A stretch of DNA of 64,000 nt from Symsagittifera roscoffensis (GCF_963678635.1 NC_087066.1:32121301-32185300); one strand, 5' to 3'; counted from the stretch's first letter, positions 43,750 to 55,879 are shown. The notes: a model not told the origin generated them from the sequence alone. Program-made: numbers and translations.

Positions 43750-44230
43750 TGATAAAAAGTAAATTCCAAACGATTTGGCAACTAAGTGCATCGTCAGGAA
43801 ATTAAAAATAAACTAATCTTAAGGACGATGAAACAACAATTTATAAATGTTTTTTACAATAATTCATCTAAATTTTGGTTCTTTACCATCATGTTAAAAA
43901 ATTAGCAAATCAGAGTTGACTTCTAATATTACTATTTAGAATAAAATCCTTCTAACCTGGAAAATTAATTGAACAATTTTCAAATAAATTGTCTGGAAGT
44001 TTCTAAGTCAGTCATATTTTTGGTTTAGACATGTAGGTTTTAAATGAAAAAACCAAATATATTTTGGGACAGAATTTTCAGTGTTTAATCCCTTCTACTA
44101 AACTCATCGAGCGTGTTCAGGCCCGGTTTCTCTTGCCTGATATTTATTGCCTCTAGTGTAACAGTTTTGTTTGTTTGTTTGCCCTATCTATAATTTCCCA
44201 ACTAAGATCTGCGCTATTTCCTTCAAGACT
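43750..44230. other. Unassigned AT-rich stretch
   Basis: No supported gene or repeat was seen between the LINE scrap and the second Penelope-like element. Confidence 0.5.
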
Positions 44231-44239
44231 GCATTGCTA

Positions 44240-45420
44240 GTGGTCAAGACTGCATTCCTGCATTGCATTGCAATTCTAGTGATCAAATGTCGAACAATTT
44301 GTCCGACATCGGTAGAAGTGCATCCACTATATGACAGTTATAAAACACTCTTGACTTGAGATCATTAGAAAATGCTGACTTCAGTGATGGTAAACATGAT
44401 TCTAGTTTTCTTAAGGTGGGAACCACTTTAACGCTGGTGAAATTTCATAGCTGCTTGCAAAATATTGGCTTTTATTACCTCTGTATGGCACCATCAGCAT
44501 TGGGGGCTTCACATCCTTTGGTGATTGAGTTGACGGTTTCCTCTCGCTATCTAGGTGCTTGCCCTTACCCTCGATGATTTTGCACAAGGCGTCCGCCTCC
44601 ACCTTTGCGGACCAATTTTCAGGGTACTGATTTGTCAGCTCTTGCGCCCTATTAGTTTCCAGAGCCTTATCAAATTGCACCTGGTTAGATGTATCATTTC
44701 ACCTCTGACTGTTCTAAAAAGGTCAGCCACATACCTGAGGAACAATTTCATCCTTCTCCTTGTTCCTAGCGCGGCAGCAGCTTTCACAGTACCAGATTAT
44801 CTCGGTTATTGATGCGTACATATCATCGGATATTTTTCCGCATTCTGGATGATACCAGTTTCACCAACTCTCGCATTCAACTGCATTTGATCTATATTTT
44901 ACTTTCCTGCGGCAACATGGACACAAATCGTTTGTGTCATTCATAGATTCTATCTCCGTTCCGTCCGATATTTCTTGTTTTAGAGCAAACTCGTACTCTT
45001 TGAGCCATCGATTTGCCAGAATTACAGCGAGGAAAGCGCCCATTGCTAGACCATCCATCAACTTGCCCATAGCATGAGTCATTCTACTTGAAACTAACTT
45101 TGCTGACCGCCATATTCAAAAGCCTTTTCATGGTTGTACAGCTTCTGTAAGGCGATTTCAATTGCTTACTTCAGCGGAACATTAGTGTACAAACTTTTCA
45201 CATCAAGAAATATTATGGTTTCATTCGGATCTAGAGCAATCTTTTCAATCGTTTCTCTGGCATCTTTAGTATTGGTTTATATATTGGCTCTATCCAAATT
45301 GTCAAAAAATTTGCAAGCGTTTTGTTGAAATTCTCATACTATCTGCCCGGAAGTGATAGTACTGGCCGTAGGGGTGTCTCAGCCTTGTGTACATTAGCTC
45401 GCCCATTGTTCAACTTCTTT
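44240..45420 (-). mobile_element. Second Penelope-like element, 5'-truncated, with the same PHD-in-RT insertion
   Basis: The minus strand gives ANVHKAETPLRPVLSLPG, a damaged motif A zone, MKRLLNMAVSKVSFK and DGLAMGAFLAVILANRWLKE (motif B). Then follow a PHD finger at about 44930-44775 (CPCC, NAVECES, NWYHPECGKISDD, IIWYCESC), NQYPENWSAKVEADALCKII and MLMVPYRGNKSQ, and the endonuclease remnant GCTSTDVGQIVRHLITRI. One PHD Cys has become Trp, followed by a stop. The YVDD segment after the finger is deleted. It abuts a gag ORF at about 45420. Confidence 0.75.
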
Positions 45421-46402
45421 CGTAGCTAACTTTTGTTGAACCTTCTGGACTGCGGTCCGAGCGGCCAGGCCATAATCTACCTTGCGCGCACTCTGGTGCA
45501 GCCTCAAGGCTTGAGGCAATCGCGAACTCCGACAAAGTCTTAACCTTCTTAGTTTGAACGATCCTTGTGTCACTTCTTTCTTCCGCGACTCAAATTCAGT
45601 CATTAGACGCGCTCGACTAGCTTTTACTCCTGAAAGCGCCTCTTCGTGGCGTGGATGCTTCGCTTCAGCTACTGCATCCCAAAACTAATTGGAACCCGAT
45701 TTGAAATGACCTTCCAGATTGCAAAAGAAACATCTTGGTCCATATTTCATTATGAGCCCCCTCACATATTCTTCGTGGTCCTCGGCAGTTGCGTCAAAGT
45801 CGTCAAGAAAGTAACCAATCGCTTTATTGTTTTGGTTATAAGTGGAACAGGCTGAGACGTGATGATCCAGCAAACCACCTTTAGAGCATGACCTCCTGCT
45901 GTCCAGGTCATCACGAGATTTATACCAGCGAGGTTTTGCGCCGGTGTTCATTCCGCTGTAGTTGCCGTAATTGTTGTAGCGATTCTGGGTCCTTTGCTTT
46001 ATGAGCAGATATTCACGCAATTTCAAGCGCAAATTGTCGGGCGTGGGCACGGAAACCGCTGACAAGGTAAAATCGGTGGCCAACAAGTTCGTCAGTTCAT
46101 CTCTCTCTATGGTTGGGCACAAAACTTGTTCTCGACCTAGGGTGAGCTTCTGCATGTCTAAGTGCTCTGAAATCGTCAGTTGCGTGACGCAAGTTCTCCC
46201 TTGAACCGGAGCAATTTTCTTGATTGCTGCTGCTCAAGAGTTCATCAAGTTTCCGCATCATAAGATCAGCCTTGGCATCCAATCTTTTCTCCAAATTCGT
46301 CATCGTTTGAGCATAGGTGTTGTCATGATCGTTAAACAGTCGCTCGATCTCTTGTGTCATTCTTCTATCTCTCTCTTCAGACTCCTTGGTAGCTACAGCC
46401 AA
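45394..46402 (-). pseudogene. Retrotransposon gag: coiled coil, zinc knuckle
   Basis: Read from 46402 downwards: a coiled-coil segment (RRMTQEIERLFNDHDNTYAQ, NLEKRLDAKADLMMRKLDEL), a central region rich in RYNNYGNYSGMN, then HHVSACSTYNQNNKAIGYFL, and a knuckle RCFFCNLEGHFKS whose last Cys is lost. A stop follows, then FWDAVAEAKHPRHEEALSGV continues in the same style to 45394. CFFC-EGHF plus FWD-KHPRHEEAL is typical of LTR-retrotransposon gag in invertebrates. No protease or RT adjoins it because the Penelope element follows directly. Further gag-like ORFs without clear motifs extend to about 46874. Confidence 0.6.
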
Positions 46403-46984
46403 GCTCTCCGTAAGGCATTGATCGGTGTTTTGAATCGACTGGGCCTGATCGTTTTTCGCTTTTGATTTCGCGTCTGCCAGCTCGTCTCTTAACCTCTCTT
46501 GGCCCTGTTAAGCCCTCTCTTTCACTCGATTGATCCCTTTTGTCATATCTTGCCGTTGTTCTTCAATGCTTGTCATTACATGGGCAAACATGCCTCTCAA
46601 ATCACTGGCCGTTCCCAACACTGGGGTCAGACCTAGAAACGATGACATCAATTGAGGTACCACCTTTCTGCGTGCCCGTCGAAATCATCAGCCTATCGAA
46701 TGTCGAGGACGCTCCCATCATTATTCCATCCGACATTGGTGGTCTTGATGGCGAATTAGACATCGCTTTCTTATTCTTCTCTTTTCTCGGGCTAGGAGTG
46801 AAATCCGTGTCCAAAGGCATTAGTCCTTGATGGTCGAAGCCAGAAGATATTCCATCAGCTTGGAGCGATATCATACGTATATCTTACAACGTTTTAAAAC
46901 TCTATTTTGCTCTTGAACTCGATTATTTGTCCCTGGGGTTATGACATCAGGGGATTATAACATCAAGGGATTATCTTCAGGATT

Positions 46985-47430
46985 TTCATGACATCAGAGG
47001 TTGGTTTAATTACACCGCCCTCCGATGTGTCTGCAAGGAGCCTTAAAGCTGGCGTAATTTTCCATTCCATGATAAATTTGGCAAACGCTTTCTGTGTTTT
47101 TGCTAAAGAAGGACTAATGCGTTGCTTCGGTGTGCGGGAATGGATAGCGATAGCCTCATCCAATATTTCTGTAATATCACCATCCTGTAAGAACGCCTTT
47201 CAAGAGCAGCAATATGCTCAAGCGTTTTGATTTTTTCGATGGTTTCTGTAAAAGTAACGGGGGAAAAACAAAGTTTTCTTCCAGTGCACTACATGTTCAT
47301 ACGCATTATTAATGGAAATTTCAAACTCAAGGCCAGAAAGCTTGCCCCATGCTCCCTCAGGGCTCATACACTTATAATGATCGGACAATAACATGTCCGG
47401 CCACTCCTCGGCGTCCTTTGAGAGGACGTC
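46985..47430 (-). mobile_element. RLE-type LINE fragment (linker upstream of RT)
   Basis: The minus strand encodes FEISINNAYEHVVHWKKTLF, ERRSYRMVILQKYWMRLSLS and KAFAKFIMEWKITPALRLLA. This is the region before RT in the same family as the 61-63.7-kb element (compare EVVHWKPVFMILSK there). The part 46985-47110 recurs at 63872-64000. Confidence 0.65.
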
Positions 47431-47966
47431 ATAGGATTCACAGAAAAATGCTTGTCTCCAAGTTTCAATACTGCTTTCTCAGATATATTGCACAATATAA
47501 GGGAAACAAGTAAAGCAACGATCACACTGAACACCTCTCGTTCTGACAAGACCACCATACTTGCACCCAGCATTGCCACATTGTGCGGTTGCTTCTGTTC
47601 CCAGTAGATTCGATATCAAGACGCTGATTGTCAACTCGGTTTATGGACAATCTATTGAACAAAGTTCATCACACTAATTAGGCTTGTTCAGCTTCTCGTC
47701 TTTTGCAATGAATGGTGAGAACAAGCATTCGTCTAGTTTCGGGCCTCCACGGCTGCCCCGTCTAGATTCTTCTCGCTTCTTAGTTTCATTCCACTCACTG
47801 AAAAATCACTACGACCTTCACTGGTTGCCTCACAAGCAAAAACTTCAGAGTTGCCGCTAACCGAAGTTTGGCCGCGCCGCGACTTAAGTCTCCGGGAGCT
47901 TCCGGTGATCAGCCTGGGAATCTCATTCGTCTCCATATTTCGCAATATTATGTATATATGTTTTTA
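47430..47966. other. Unassigned stretch, possible LINE N-terminal debris
   Basis: A 70-codon minus ORF (47945-47733) starting MRNMETNEIPRLITGSSRRL lacks a recognised domain. It may be the N-terminus of the fragment at 47 kb. Confidence 0.35.

Positions 47967-47968
<2 letters not shown>

Positions 47969-48025
<57 letters not shown>
47969..48025. repeat. (TA)n microsatellite
   Basis: About 28 uninterrupted TA units. Confidence 0.95.
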
Positions 48026-48028
<3 letters not shown>

Positions 48029-48489
48029 TTTTATGACAGTGCACAAGTTCCCCAAAATAAAGACAACTCACGCGTGCCTATGGACTCAATTATTTCAATA
48101 TCTAAAAATATCTTTTTATTCTATCAGAGGTTCTATGAAAGACTCAGCTAAGATTAAAAACAGGGTCTGCCCAGTGTTGATTATTCTTAACTCCGCTCAA
48201 AAATTTAGTGAAAAATAGTATCGCGAAATTCCGCAAGGTATAATAACTGACACACAAAACACAATTAACAAAAAAAAACATCACTCTATAGGTGACAGCG
48301 ATCTCTCGTATCGGTATCACTTTACCGCTGCAGATGTATCAAATCACAACCTCGTTTTAAATTAAACAATTCTTTGTAAAATAGCAGTGATGGGTTCAAT
48401 AATGGATAAAATTTAACCTAATTTTAAATACAAAGACCTCCCTCAATTGGAACTTTCCAAATGAACGAAGTCAAAAACTCTGTCGTCTC

Positions 48490-48790
48490 AAGTGAGTGTC
48501 TCTTTGCTAATGCACTCACCGAGGTATTCTTCTATGTGTCTTGCGATTTCCCGCGCTGTCCTACTAAGTAGCTCAAGGCAACATCTGATCAAAAATATTT
48601 AGTATGCAATCAAAAGCTCTCCCGCACTCGGTCAATTCAAAGTGCATGAGAGTGGGGAACAATTTTTCTGCTCTAGTGAGTGTGTCTAGCCTAATACACT
48701 CACCGAGGTCTTCTATATATGTCTCCAGATTGCCCGAGCCTTCCTTTTAAGTAGCTTAAGGCAACCTATGATCGAAAATAATAATCGAAA
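48490..48790. repeat. ~185-bp tandem repeat with GTGAGTG...CACTCAC hairpins
   Basis: Two copies start at about 48491 and 48676. Each has gtgagtgtctct...ctaat.cactcaccgaggt, then gtctc/gcgatt, then agtagct(c/t)aaggcaac. The gtgagtg and cactcac parts of each copy can pair. Confidence 0.7.
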
Positions 48791-48939
48791 ACATTTGTTC
48801 GGGTACTTCTGATGAACCCAATCTAGAATCCAAATTTGATCGCGAATCTCCGGATCAACTTGGCTATTTACTCTTAATATGCCCGCCTCGTAGGTAATTG
48901 ACCTTCTATTTCAACTTTAAAGGGATATTTGATGTATCT

Positions 48940-49480
48940 TAAACAACCCGCAGGGTCCCTCTGAATTTCACTAAGAAGGGGTTATTAAATGGGTTAACTG
49001 ACACCAGAGGGTTACTTCGGAGAGTATTCAAAACGCTTAACTTACCTCAGAGGGTTACCTCTTGCCTTCGCTAAGGAGGGTTACTGATAGCTTTAGTACA
49101 CTCTGCAGTGTTACCTCGGAGGGTTCACTCAGATTACCGAATTTTTAACTCTTGTTTCGAAGAGGCCTCTGGCTAGTGCCATAATGAGTCCAAATAGACT
49201 AAACTTGCTCTAGGGAGTTTAACTGAACTATCTCCGAGGGTCCCTCAAAAACATTTTACTAAGGAGGGTTGTTAGAGGGCTTAACAGTCTCCGGAGGGTT
49301 ACTTCGGAGGGTTCCACAAAAATCACGAAATCAAGTGTTTTTTCGCCGATGTAAAGCCTTCGACTGCAATTTAACTTACTTAAAACAAAGTTAGTTGAAC
49401 CGATAAACCTTCCTAGTGGGAGAAATATGGAGTTTTAATAAACTTTCCGTCACTCGGAGGGTTCCCTAAAATTTGGACCC
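48940..49480. repeat. Diverged short repeats built on GGAGGGTTA
   Basis: At least ten spaced occurrences of gagggttac/ggagggttc appear at irregular 40-80-bp intervals. The pattern looks like an eroded minisatellite or an LTR/UTR region. No ORF. Confidence 0.6.
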
Positions 49481-49811
49481 TCCAAACTGATAAATTCTAA
49501 AATAAGTTTTCTTTCCTAAAACTATCAAGCAAAAAACGGTTGCGGTTCAAAAAAAATGATGAAAAACGTCGACTTATAATACTGAAATTATTCCGATCGG
49601 TTCGCTAGTCGTTGAGACATCAGCAAAAATGCATTTGCCAAATTGGTCTTTTTTCACTACCTATAAAGGTTCTCAGAGAATTTTTTCGCAATTTGTGCTG
49701 AAAGTGCTTATAAACACGTGCAACGAGCGCAGCAGCACTGTACAGAACTGGAATAAAGCACAAAATCCGGACCAAATATGGTTTAGAATCAACAATTTTG
49801 CCGAAAACTAT

Positions 49812-49888
49812 CGGATTTGCACCCTTCGATTCCTTCCTTTTCCGATCAGTAAGACTCTGCCTCTATCCACGGAGCTATACGGAGGGTA
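49812..49888 (-). ncRNA. tRNA-like sequence (probable SINE or pseudo-tRNA)
   Basis: The minus strand has tatagctccgtggatagagg (A-box-like) and, about 45 bp on, gggtgcaaatcc (B-box-like). The extra internal length and imperfect stems argue against a functional tRNA. Confidence 0.4.
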
Positions 49889-49889
49889 A

Positions 49890-51160
49890 CTATAAAACTG
49901 TTTTAGAAACTCAACTCGTTATGATTGCAACCTCCTAGCGCAAAAATTTTTATCGCTTTACCTTGAAAACTCAAAAATTCAATCCTCAAAACAGTTTGAC
50001 GAAATTCGGAAAATTACGGAAAACTTCTGATCGAAAATTTTATTTTCGCCAACCCCCGCGAGTTTTTTCCGCGCGGTTTTTTTTATTTAGTGGACTTGAA
50101 TTACGTAGTAGCTCACTACGCAGAAGCTTGATATTGTTCGTAAAACTTCGGATATCCAAAAAATTTGGGTTAATAGTTTGGTCGAAAATTGGTATTTTTC
50201 GAAAAAATTAGGGGGTTTTGTGTCTAAAAAGAAGATGGGTAATATATAATAAGGGTAATGACCTGTTAAAAATCTTTTATCACTATTACTATAACCTCTT
50301 TTACACAAAAATACCCGAATTAAGACCCTTAACTCGGAGGTTCGCAATCGATTGAGGGTACAATCGGACCCAGCCAGTTGTGTCCCCCATCACCTAAGTT
50401 TATGGAAATAGCACCCGAACGGTACTAAATAGTGCTAACGATACCCAACAGTCGTTGTTGATATTGTCCCTGTTTTCCCCTGTTGCGTCTAGAAAACGTC
50501 TCTCAGCTTGCCACTCTACCCTCCGGTCACCGGTAAAATAATCATTAACGTGCTTAAACACTCAAACAACACTTGAGGTAGGGTACCTAACCAACCACCA
50601 AAACACTTGATCATTCGATCAGAAATGATATAAATCAATCTGAAACAACAACAAATAGGAAAACCAGATCACATCTCGTCCGGAAATAATATATAAGATG
50701 TCATTTGATGTTTTTTTTACTGTTTTTGGTTCATTTTTGGGTTTTTTTTCACTGTTTTTTTGTACTTTTTCGTTTTCAAGTAAATTTGTTTGTGTTTTTT
50801 TTTGGTTAAACACAATTTTTTGTATAGTTTTACGCTTTCTATTTGATTGCTTTTGGTCCCAGGGCCTCGGGATAAGAGGGCTCATGACTTCCCACCTAAC
50901 CCTACGACCCCCGGAATTTTCGTTCTTAACTATGTTAAAAAGCTTAATTGTACCAGGTGGAGGGTTCGCACTTTCCGCCTAGTAGAAGGCAGGACATTAG
51001 GCCCTTTAACTCGGGCATAGGCCCGGAGCGAAGGGTTCGTCGCAGAAACGTTTGCTGATCGTGACGGTCTATTGCCTTTAACAGGGCCACCCAGGAACGC
51101 CATAAAAACGTCTATGTAACATTCACCATGACATTACACAAGGACGGAGCGAATAAAAAG
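49890..51160. other. Unassigned stretch
   Basis: Only low-complexity ORFs are present (for example the T-rich 50698-50890). A gcccggag/ggcataggcccgg-type short palindrome lies near 51017-51037. Nothing can be named. Confidence 0.45.
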
Positions 51161-51168
51161 TACCAATT

Positions 51169-52680
51169 AATGACTGGCTGATGTCAGTTACCTTAATTCT
51201 ACTCGTTTTTAACCGTCTAGACCTAGCCAGTCTTTTCTCTGGTCTGTTAAGGGCTAAGTAAAAAGTTAAAATTTTAGGCCATCAGCAGAACGACTTTTAA
51301 TCAGCTTTCGTTTACATTCGGAAATAACCACATAGCTGGGCCTCAGATCCCCAGACTACGTGATTATTTTTAAAAACACAATTAAAAAACCATAACTTAC
51401 CGGGTTTTTACTGACATTTATATACTGAATTCATTGGAGATGGATTGACTCTTTCCTCTTTTCTAACTACTCATGCTCTGAAATACTAACCAACATTGGA
51501 GTTAATTGAATCGTTCAGGGCATTACAGTAGCTAAAAGATGTCTCAAAAATCTTTGAAAGTTTTGGGCACGGGGCTTCCAATTCCGTGTTTCCCGGGGAT
51601 AAGGTCGTTATCTCCCCGATTTAATTGCACGGGAGGGTACGGATCCGCCCCGGATGTCCCATTGGACCTTCCATCCGCCTGATCTTCCTCAGATAAGCGT
51701 CTTATCGTCTTTTTTACCACGACAAGAGGCTTCGCTTTTCTCTTATTTTCTTCCGACTGATTTCTGTCTCGTAAATCGGGTTGCCTGTCTTTATTGTGCT
51801 TTTTGGACAAAACGGCCGTTTTTTTACATATCTCAGAAATATTCTAGCTCGAATCGAAACTTTGTAAGTTTTTAATCTAGAAAATTTTGACTCTCTTTTT
51901 CATTACAAATTCACAGTTAACATCTTTAGCGTCCTTTTTCATTTGCATCGGCGGGTTCAACTGTGCCAATCCGGGGGAATGGCCCATTGATAAAATCCTT
52001 TCTGAATGGAAGGTTTCAAAGCGTTCGAGTAAAAGGAAAGTTGTTAAAATCAGAAATAGTGACGAGTGGTGTACCCCAAAGCAGTATCTTGGGAGCATTA
52101 TTTTTCTTGGTGTTCACTAATGACCTTCCAAATCGGTAGAAAAATGTTATTCCCTTATTGTTTGCCATTGATGCAAAATTTGTAAGCTTAATTGTGGGTT
52201 GACAAATTTTAAAAACAATATTGACAGTTATAACATTCGCACGGAAATACATACGACGGAAAGTAAAGCTATGACTGGCTAGCGTCTAAACACAGCTTCC
52301 CATGTTTCAACCGTCTCCATCGAAGCCAGTTCTATGTGTGCTCCATTAACATTGGGTCGACAAAGTCATTACTATTTAAGGCTATCGGCCAGATCACGCA
52401 AATTAACTTAGTTACATGCAAAATTAGTGAGCTCATGACTGGGTTTCAGTTTCCCCAGACCACGAGGTCACTCCTAAAAACAGGGCTACCACTTAATTAT
52501 CATAATACGATTGTTTTTGTTCAGTAGATACAAATCATCATATCCATCGGAGATGAATCAACCCTTTCCCTCAACTCCTAGCTTCTCATATTCTGAAAAA
52601 TGAATTAGAGGTTAATTTAATTCAACTCAGGGCATTTTTGGAACCTAAAACCATCTAAAAACCAGTTTCAGTCTCTTCCC
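51169..52680. repeat. Two diverged direct copies of a ~400-bp repeat
   Basis: The stretch 51169-51560 is matched by 52271-52680. Common phrases in the same order are atgactggct, a ccccagac(t/c)acg block, (t/c)ggagatg(g/a)at and tcagggcat followed by ctaaaa. Spacing is about 1.1 kb. They could be old LTRs or copies of a dispersed element; the second one interrupts a LINE. Confidence 0.6.
51544..51810 (-). CDS. Small charged ORF, unknown
   Basis: The 88 codons from MSKKHNKDRQPDLRDRNQSE to a TGA at 51544 are strongly hydrophilic, with a basic first half and a Gly/Pro-rich second half. This resembles the N-terminus of gag or ORF1 proteins, but there is no diagnostic motif. Its 3' end overlaps the first copy of the 400-bp repeat. 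It may be the relic of an element whose terminal repeats are that pair. Confidence 0.3.
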   Translation of the reverse strand: MSKKHNKDRQPDLRDRNQSEENKRKAKPLVVVKKTIRRLSEEDQADGRSNGTSGADPYPPVQLNRGDNDLIPGKHGIGSPVPKTFKDF

Positions 52681-53966
52681 AAGAATCTTCCGGATTCTTG
52701 AATCCGGTCAAAGCACGGTCTTGTTGCAGTCGAGGAAGAGTAGAAAAAATTTCGCAGTACCCGTCCGAATTCTCGGGAACTGCTCCAAAACAATTGTAGC
52801 TGTACAATCGTTACAATGTGGATAGTCTCGATTATAATTTCAATATAGATCACTCTTTTTCCTCTTTGCCGAGAATTGTTGTTGTTTTTACTAGCAAAAA
52901 TTGTTCTTCTGATTTTCGCTCATTTTCAGTTACTGCAAAAATTCAAAATCGTGACGTGTTTTAATTTTTCAACGATTTTAAAAAAATTACTTCGTCACTG
53001 CAAATTGACTTCTCCCAAAAAATTGAACGTCGTTTAACATTGTTAGTTTGTCGAAACTGTCAATTTTCTTACTCGGCTGATGATAATAAAATTTCGTTTT
53101 TGACATGCATCTTGACCGCCATTCTGGTCGAATGTCACAAGTATAAGTGAAAGGACGTTGGAAATTATCATGCCTTTTACCGTAGGTAAATGGAGACATT
53201 TGAAAATAAAATGAACGCCACTCTTTAAATTTTGTGAAAACAAAATCAAACATGTCGACAGCCAAGAAAAGCAAGGATTGATTACATCAGGTAACCTCAG
53301 CTGGAATGAATATTTGGACAAAACATTTCACAAAAAGAATAGAGTTTTTTATGATAGAAAAGAAGTCATCAAACTTGCACTAAAAAATGAATTTAAACCT
53401 ATATAAACCAAGGGTAATCCCAGTAATACTATATGCAAGTCCCTGTCTCGGTTGAAACAAGTATGTGATGTCACAATTTAAAGTAATACAAAAAAGGGCT
53501 GGTTAGTGGATTTTAAACACAAAGCTTCATACCAAGAAAAACTAAGACAATTATAAATTCTGTCTTCGCCGATATAAAAAAAATTGAACAACAGTTAATA
53601 CTTTACACGGCAAAAATTACACTGAAGGCTTGACATCCCTAATTATAAATCTCTCTCGCGTCCCTGTGTTTCAGCTAAAGAGACCATTGAAATAATGCAA
53701 ACGGAATTTCATATCCTAAACATGTCGTCCTGCAAATGCTGTCAGGATTGATTTAAGACACTGCTTGCTTTGAAAGATGCCCTACTCAAGCTGTTCTGGA
53801 AGAAGCTTAAGCTTTACGACGAAAGAAACAAATGCACCTGGAAGCTTGCATGTGAACGGGCGATATGAAATTGTAAAATTTTTTAGTGATTTGAAACGAG
53901 TGCGTTGACAGGGCCTGGACCCCTTGTGGAGACACAAAATCCCTACTACTACTGTTACTACTACTT
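51980..53966 (+). mobile_element. Decayed APE-type LINE with insertion and TAC tail
   Basis: RT motif B is readable at 52055-52130 (VTSGVPQSSILGALFF, VFTNDLP). Motif C follows as FAIDAKFVS, where the first catalytic Asp is lost. After about 1 kb of unrelated sequence (52240-53260) the post-RT part resumes: SGNLSWNEYLDK, then the C-terminus FWKKLKLYDERNKCTWKLAC. It ends with a tactactactgttactactac tail at 53943-53966. It is related to the 54.4-57.7-kb element (same CTWKLAC terminus). Confidence 0.65.
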
Positions 53967-53989
53967 TAAGAGTGGGATTGCTTGTATAT

Positions 53990-54420
53990 ACAAAAAAAAA
54001 TTATGAGTTGAAATTTGATATTTAGGGTGTTTCGGCCACGCAAGCAGCTTTTTCCCGTTGGACGGCGATGCCACTACTCTAATTTAAAAAGGCGAAGGAT
54101 CGCTTTTTTTCCGATGGCCAAAGCGATTGCTGATAGAGTTCTTCGATGTCTTTCCAAAAACTTCCGTGTTTCTCCACTGCAACTGGTGCAACTAAACTTG
54201 ATCTCGGCGGGATTGAATAGTGGTTCCGCAAACGCACATCTGCTTGATCGGTAACTGATGGACGATCTTGGAGCCCTGTAACGACGCTAGATGCCGCTAA
54301 CCGGTTCACCCAGCTAAAGTCTCAGGCCAAAACAGCTCCGTTCATTCAATCATTAGCCCACTTTGGTCGGGTTGGGCTCGTCCTTCTCCAGGCTAAGGAA
54401 AGTGGCAACTTCCACCGGCC
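53990..54420. other. Unassigned sequence abutting the TAG repeat
   Basis: ORFs on both strands (+54015, -54309) lack recognised domains. The plus-strand sequence runs directly into the (TAG)n array, as a 3' UTR would, so it may be the tail of another plus-strand element. Confidence 0.35.
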
Positions 54421-54421
54421 T

Positions 54422-54489
<68 letters not shown>

Positions 54490-54490
54490 A
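54422..54490. repeat. (TAG)n microsatellite, shared LINE tail
   Basis: About 22 TAG units. On the minus strand it is the (CTA)n tail of the LINE at 54.5-57.7 kb. Plus-strand sequence also leads into it, so it may have been a target or tail for elements on both sides. Confidence 0.9.
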
Positions 54491-54541
54491 TATGAATTCT
54501 GTGGTTCACACAAGGGGTTTGGACCCCGTCAGTTTCTCGTT

Positions 54542-55754
54542 TCATATAACAGTTCTCTTTCTGCAATTGTTCATCGTACAATCGCACGCTAATTTCCAAG
54601 TGCACTTGTCGCTCTCATTGTATTGCTCGAATTTTGAGCAAAAGATTTTTAGAAGTCGTTGTTTCAAGCCAATCCCTTCTCTTAAATTGATTTTTAACAC
54701 ATTCGCAAGTCGACAGGTTTGGTACATAAAGTTCTGTTCGCATGTGGCTTTCCTTGGACGTCTCAGTTGAAACAAATTGGCGCGCGAGAACTCTGTGAAA
54801 TATGGTTTGTCTAGATTACATGCCTCATAACGTCCCAAAATCAATTTTGAAAGCAACAGCAAGTTCTTTAGCTGAACATACATTGGCAAAGGAAGAATCC
54901 GTAGTACTTTCAAGTGTTCTTTGTTTGGGACACTTTTAACACAATTCCATTTTAGTTCTCTTCGCTGAATCGTCTCTAATTTGGATATTACGTACTTTGG
55001 ATATTTAAACCAAAACACGGATCGCATAAAAAATCACGGGGATTATCAGGTATTTGAATAAATTCAGTTTCGCTACTTTTTTTAAATTCGATATGTTTCT
55101 TTTCATCGCGAAAAAAGTTTCATTTGCTGTTAAGCCTGCTTTGTCAATGTGTAGATTCCAGCTCATGTCAATTGAAATTATAACATCTAGATCTTTCTGA
55201 GTGTCCACTAATTTAATTTCCGTTTTGTTGAAGTGAAATTAGCTTGAACTTTTAGTAAAGCTCACGTGGGTGCATTTATCAACCTTGCATGGCATATTAT
55301 TTTCGACTGTCCAGTTGTTTATCACATTAAGTTCATTTTGAAGTACTGTTTTGAAACTATACAAAGAAAGTAGACGGGTCTATAATTTTCAATGTCCTTT
55401 TTATCGTCTTTTTTATGAATTGGGCTGATTTTAGCTGCTTTCCAGTAGTCTGGATAACACCTAGTTTGATAATTTTTAGAAAATTTTTGATAGATAGAAT
55501 GAGATCGAGATGCTTGTGTTTTAACGAACAGTACTGGCGATATCGTCGGGGCCTTTACTTTTATCCGTGTTCGACGATTGACATATTTCACGTATCTCGA
55601 GCTCAGTAAAACTAATTGTATCAAGGAATGTATTGGAATCAGGTTCGGGTGGTTCTGAAAAAGTACAGGATTCAATGTACACAGAAGGGAAAAATTTCGA
55701 AAATATTTTTGCCTTTAATGGATCGGTATTGGCGGTCTCATTTTTGTACCTCAT
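54542..55754 (-). pseudogene. LINE RT remnants and C-terminus
   Basis: The lead-in NTDKSKGPDDIA lies near 55550 and KKDDKKDIENYRPVYFLCIV near 55400. The palm with motifs A-C is missing between about 55330 and 55210. The post-RT block has DTQKDLDVIISIDMSWNLHI, LETIQRRELKWNCVKSVPNK, and the C-terminus SDKCTWKLACDCTMNNC, ending at 54542. Confidence 0.7.
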
Positions 55755-55879
55755 TATACTTGGTTAGATTGACTTATGAAAAGCTTTAAAGTATTTAAAA
55801 AGTTTTCCCGTTGATCGCTCTGACGCAGGAGACTGTTCATAATCGGCTTTGTCCATTTCGGCGTTCGTTTCTGTCTGTT

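Noticed and set aside
45394-45603. Host gene of 69 codons on the minus strand next to the Penelope copy
   Set aside because: It continues the gag frame downstream of the zinc knuckle (FWDAVAEAKHPRHEEAL...), so it is retroelement sequence.
47851-48218. ORFs encoding YIYIYI repeats
   Set aside because: They are translations of the (TA)n microsatellite.
54363-54770. ORF with a poly-serine run (and the poly-threonine ORF opposite)
   Set aside because: Artefacts of the (TAG)n array running into the antisense of LINE coding sequence.
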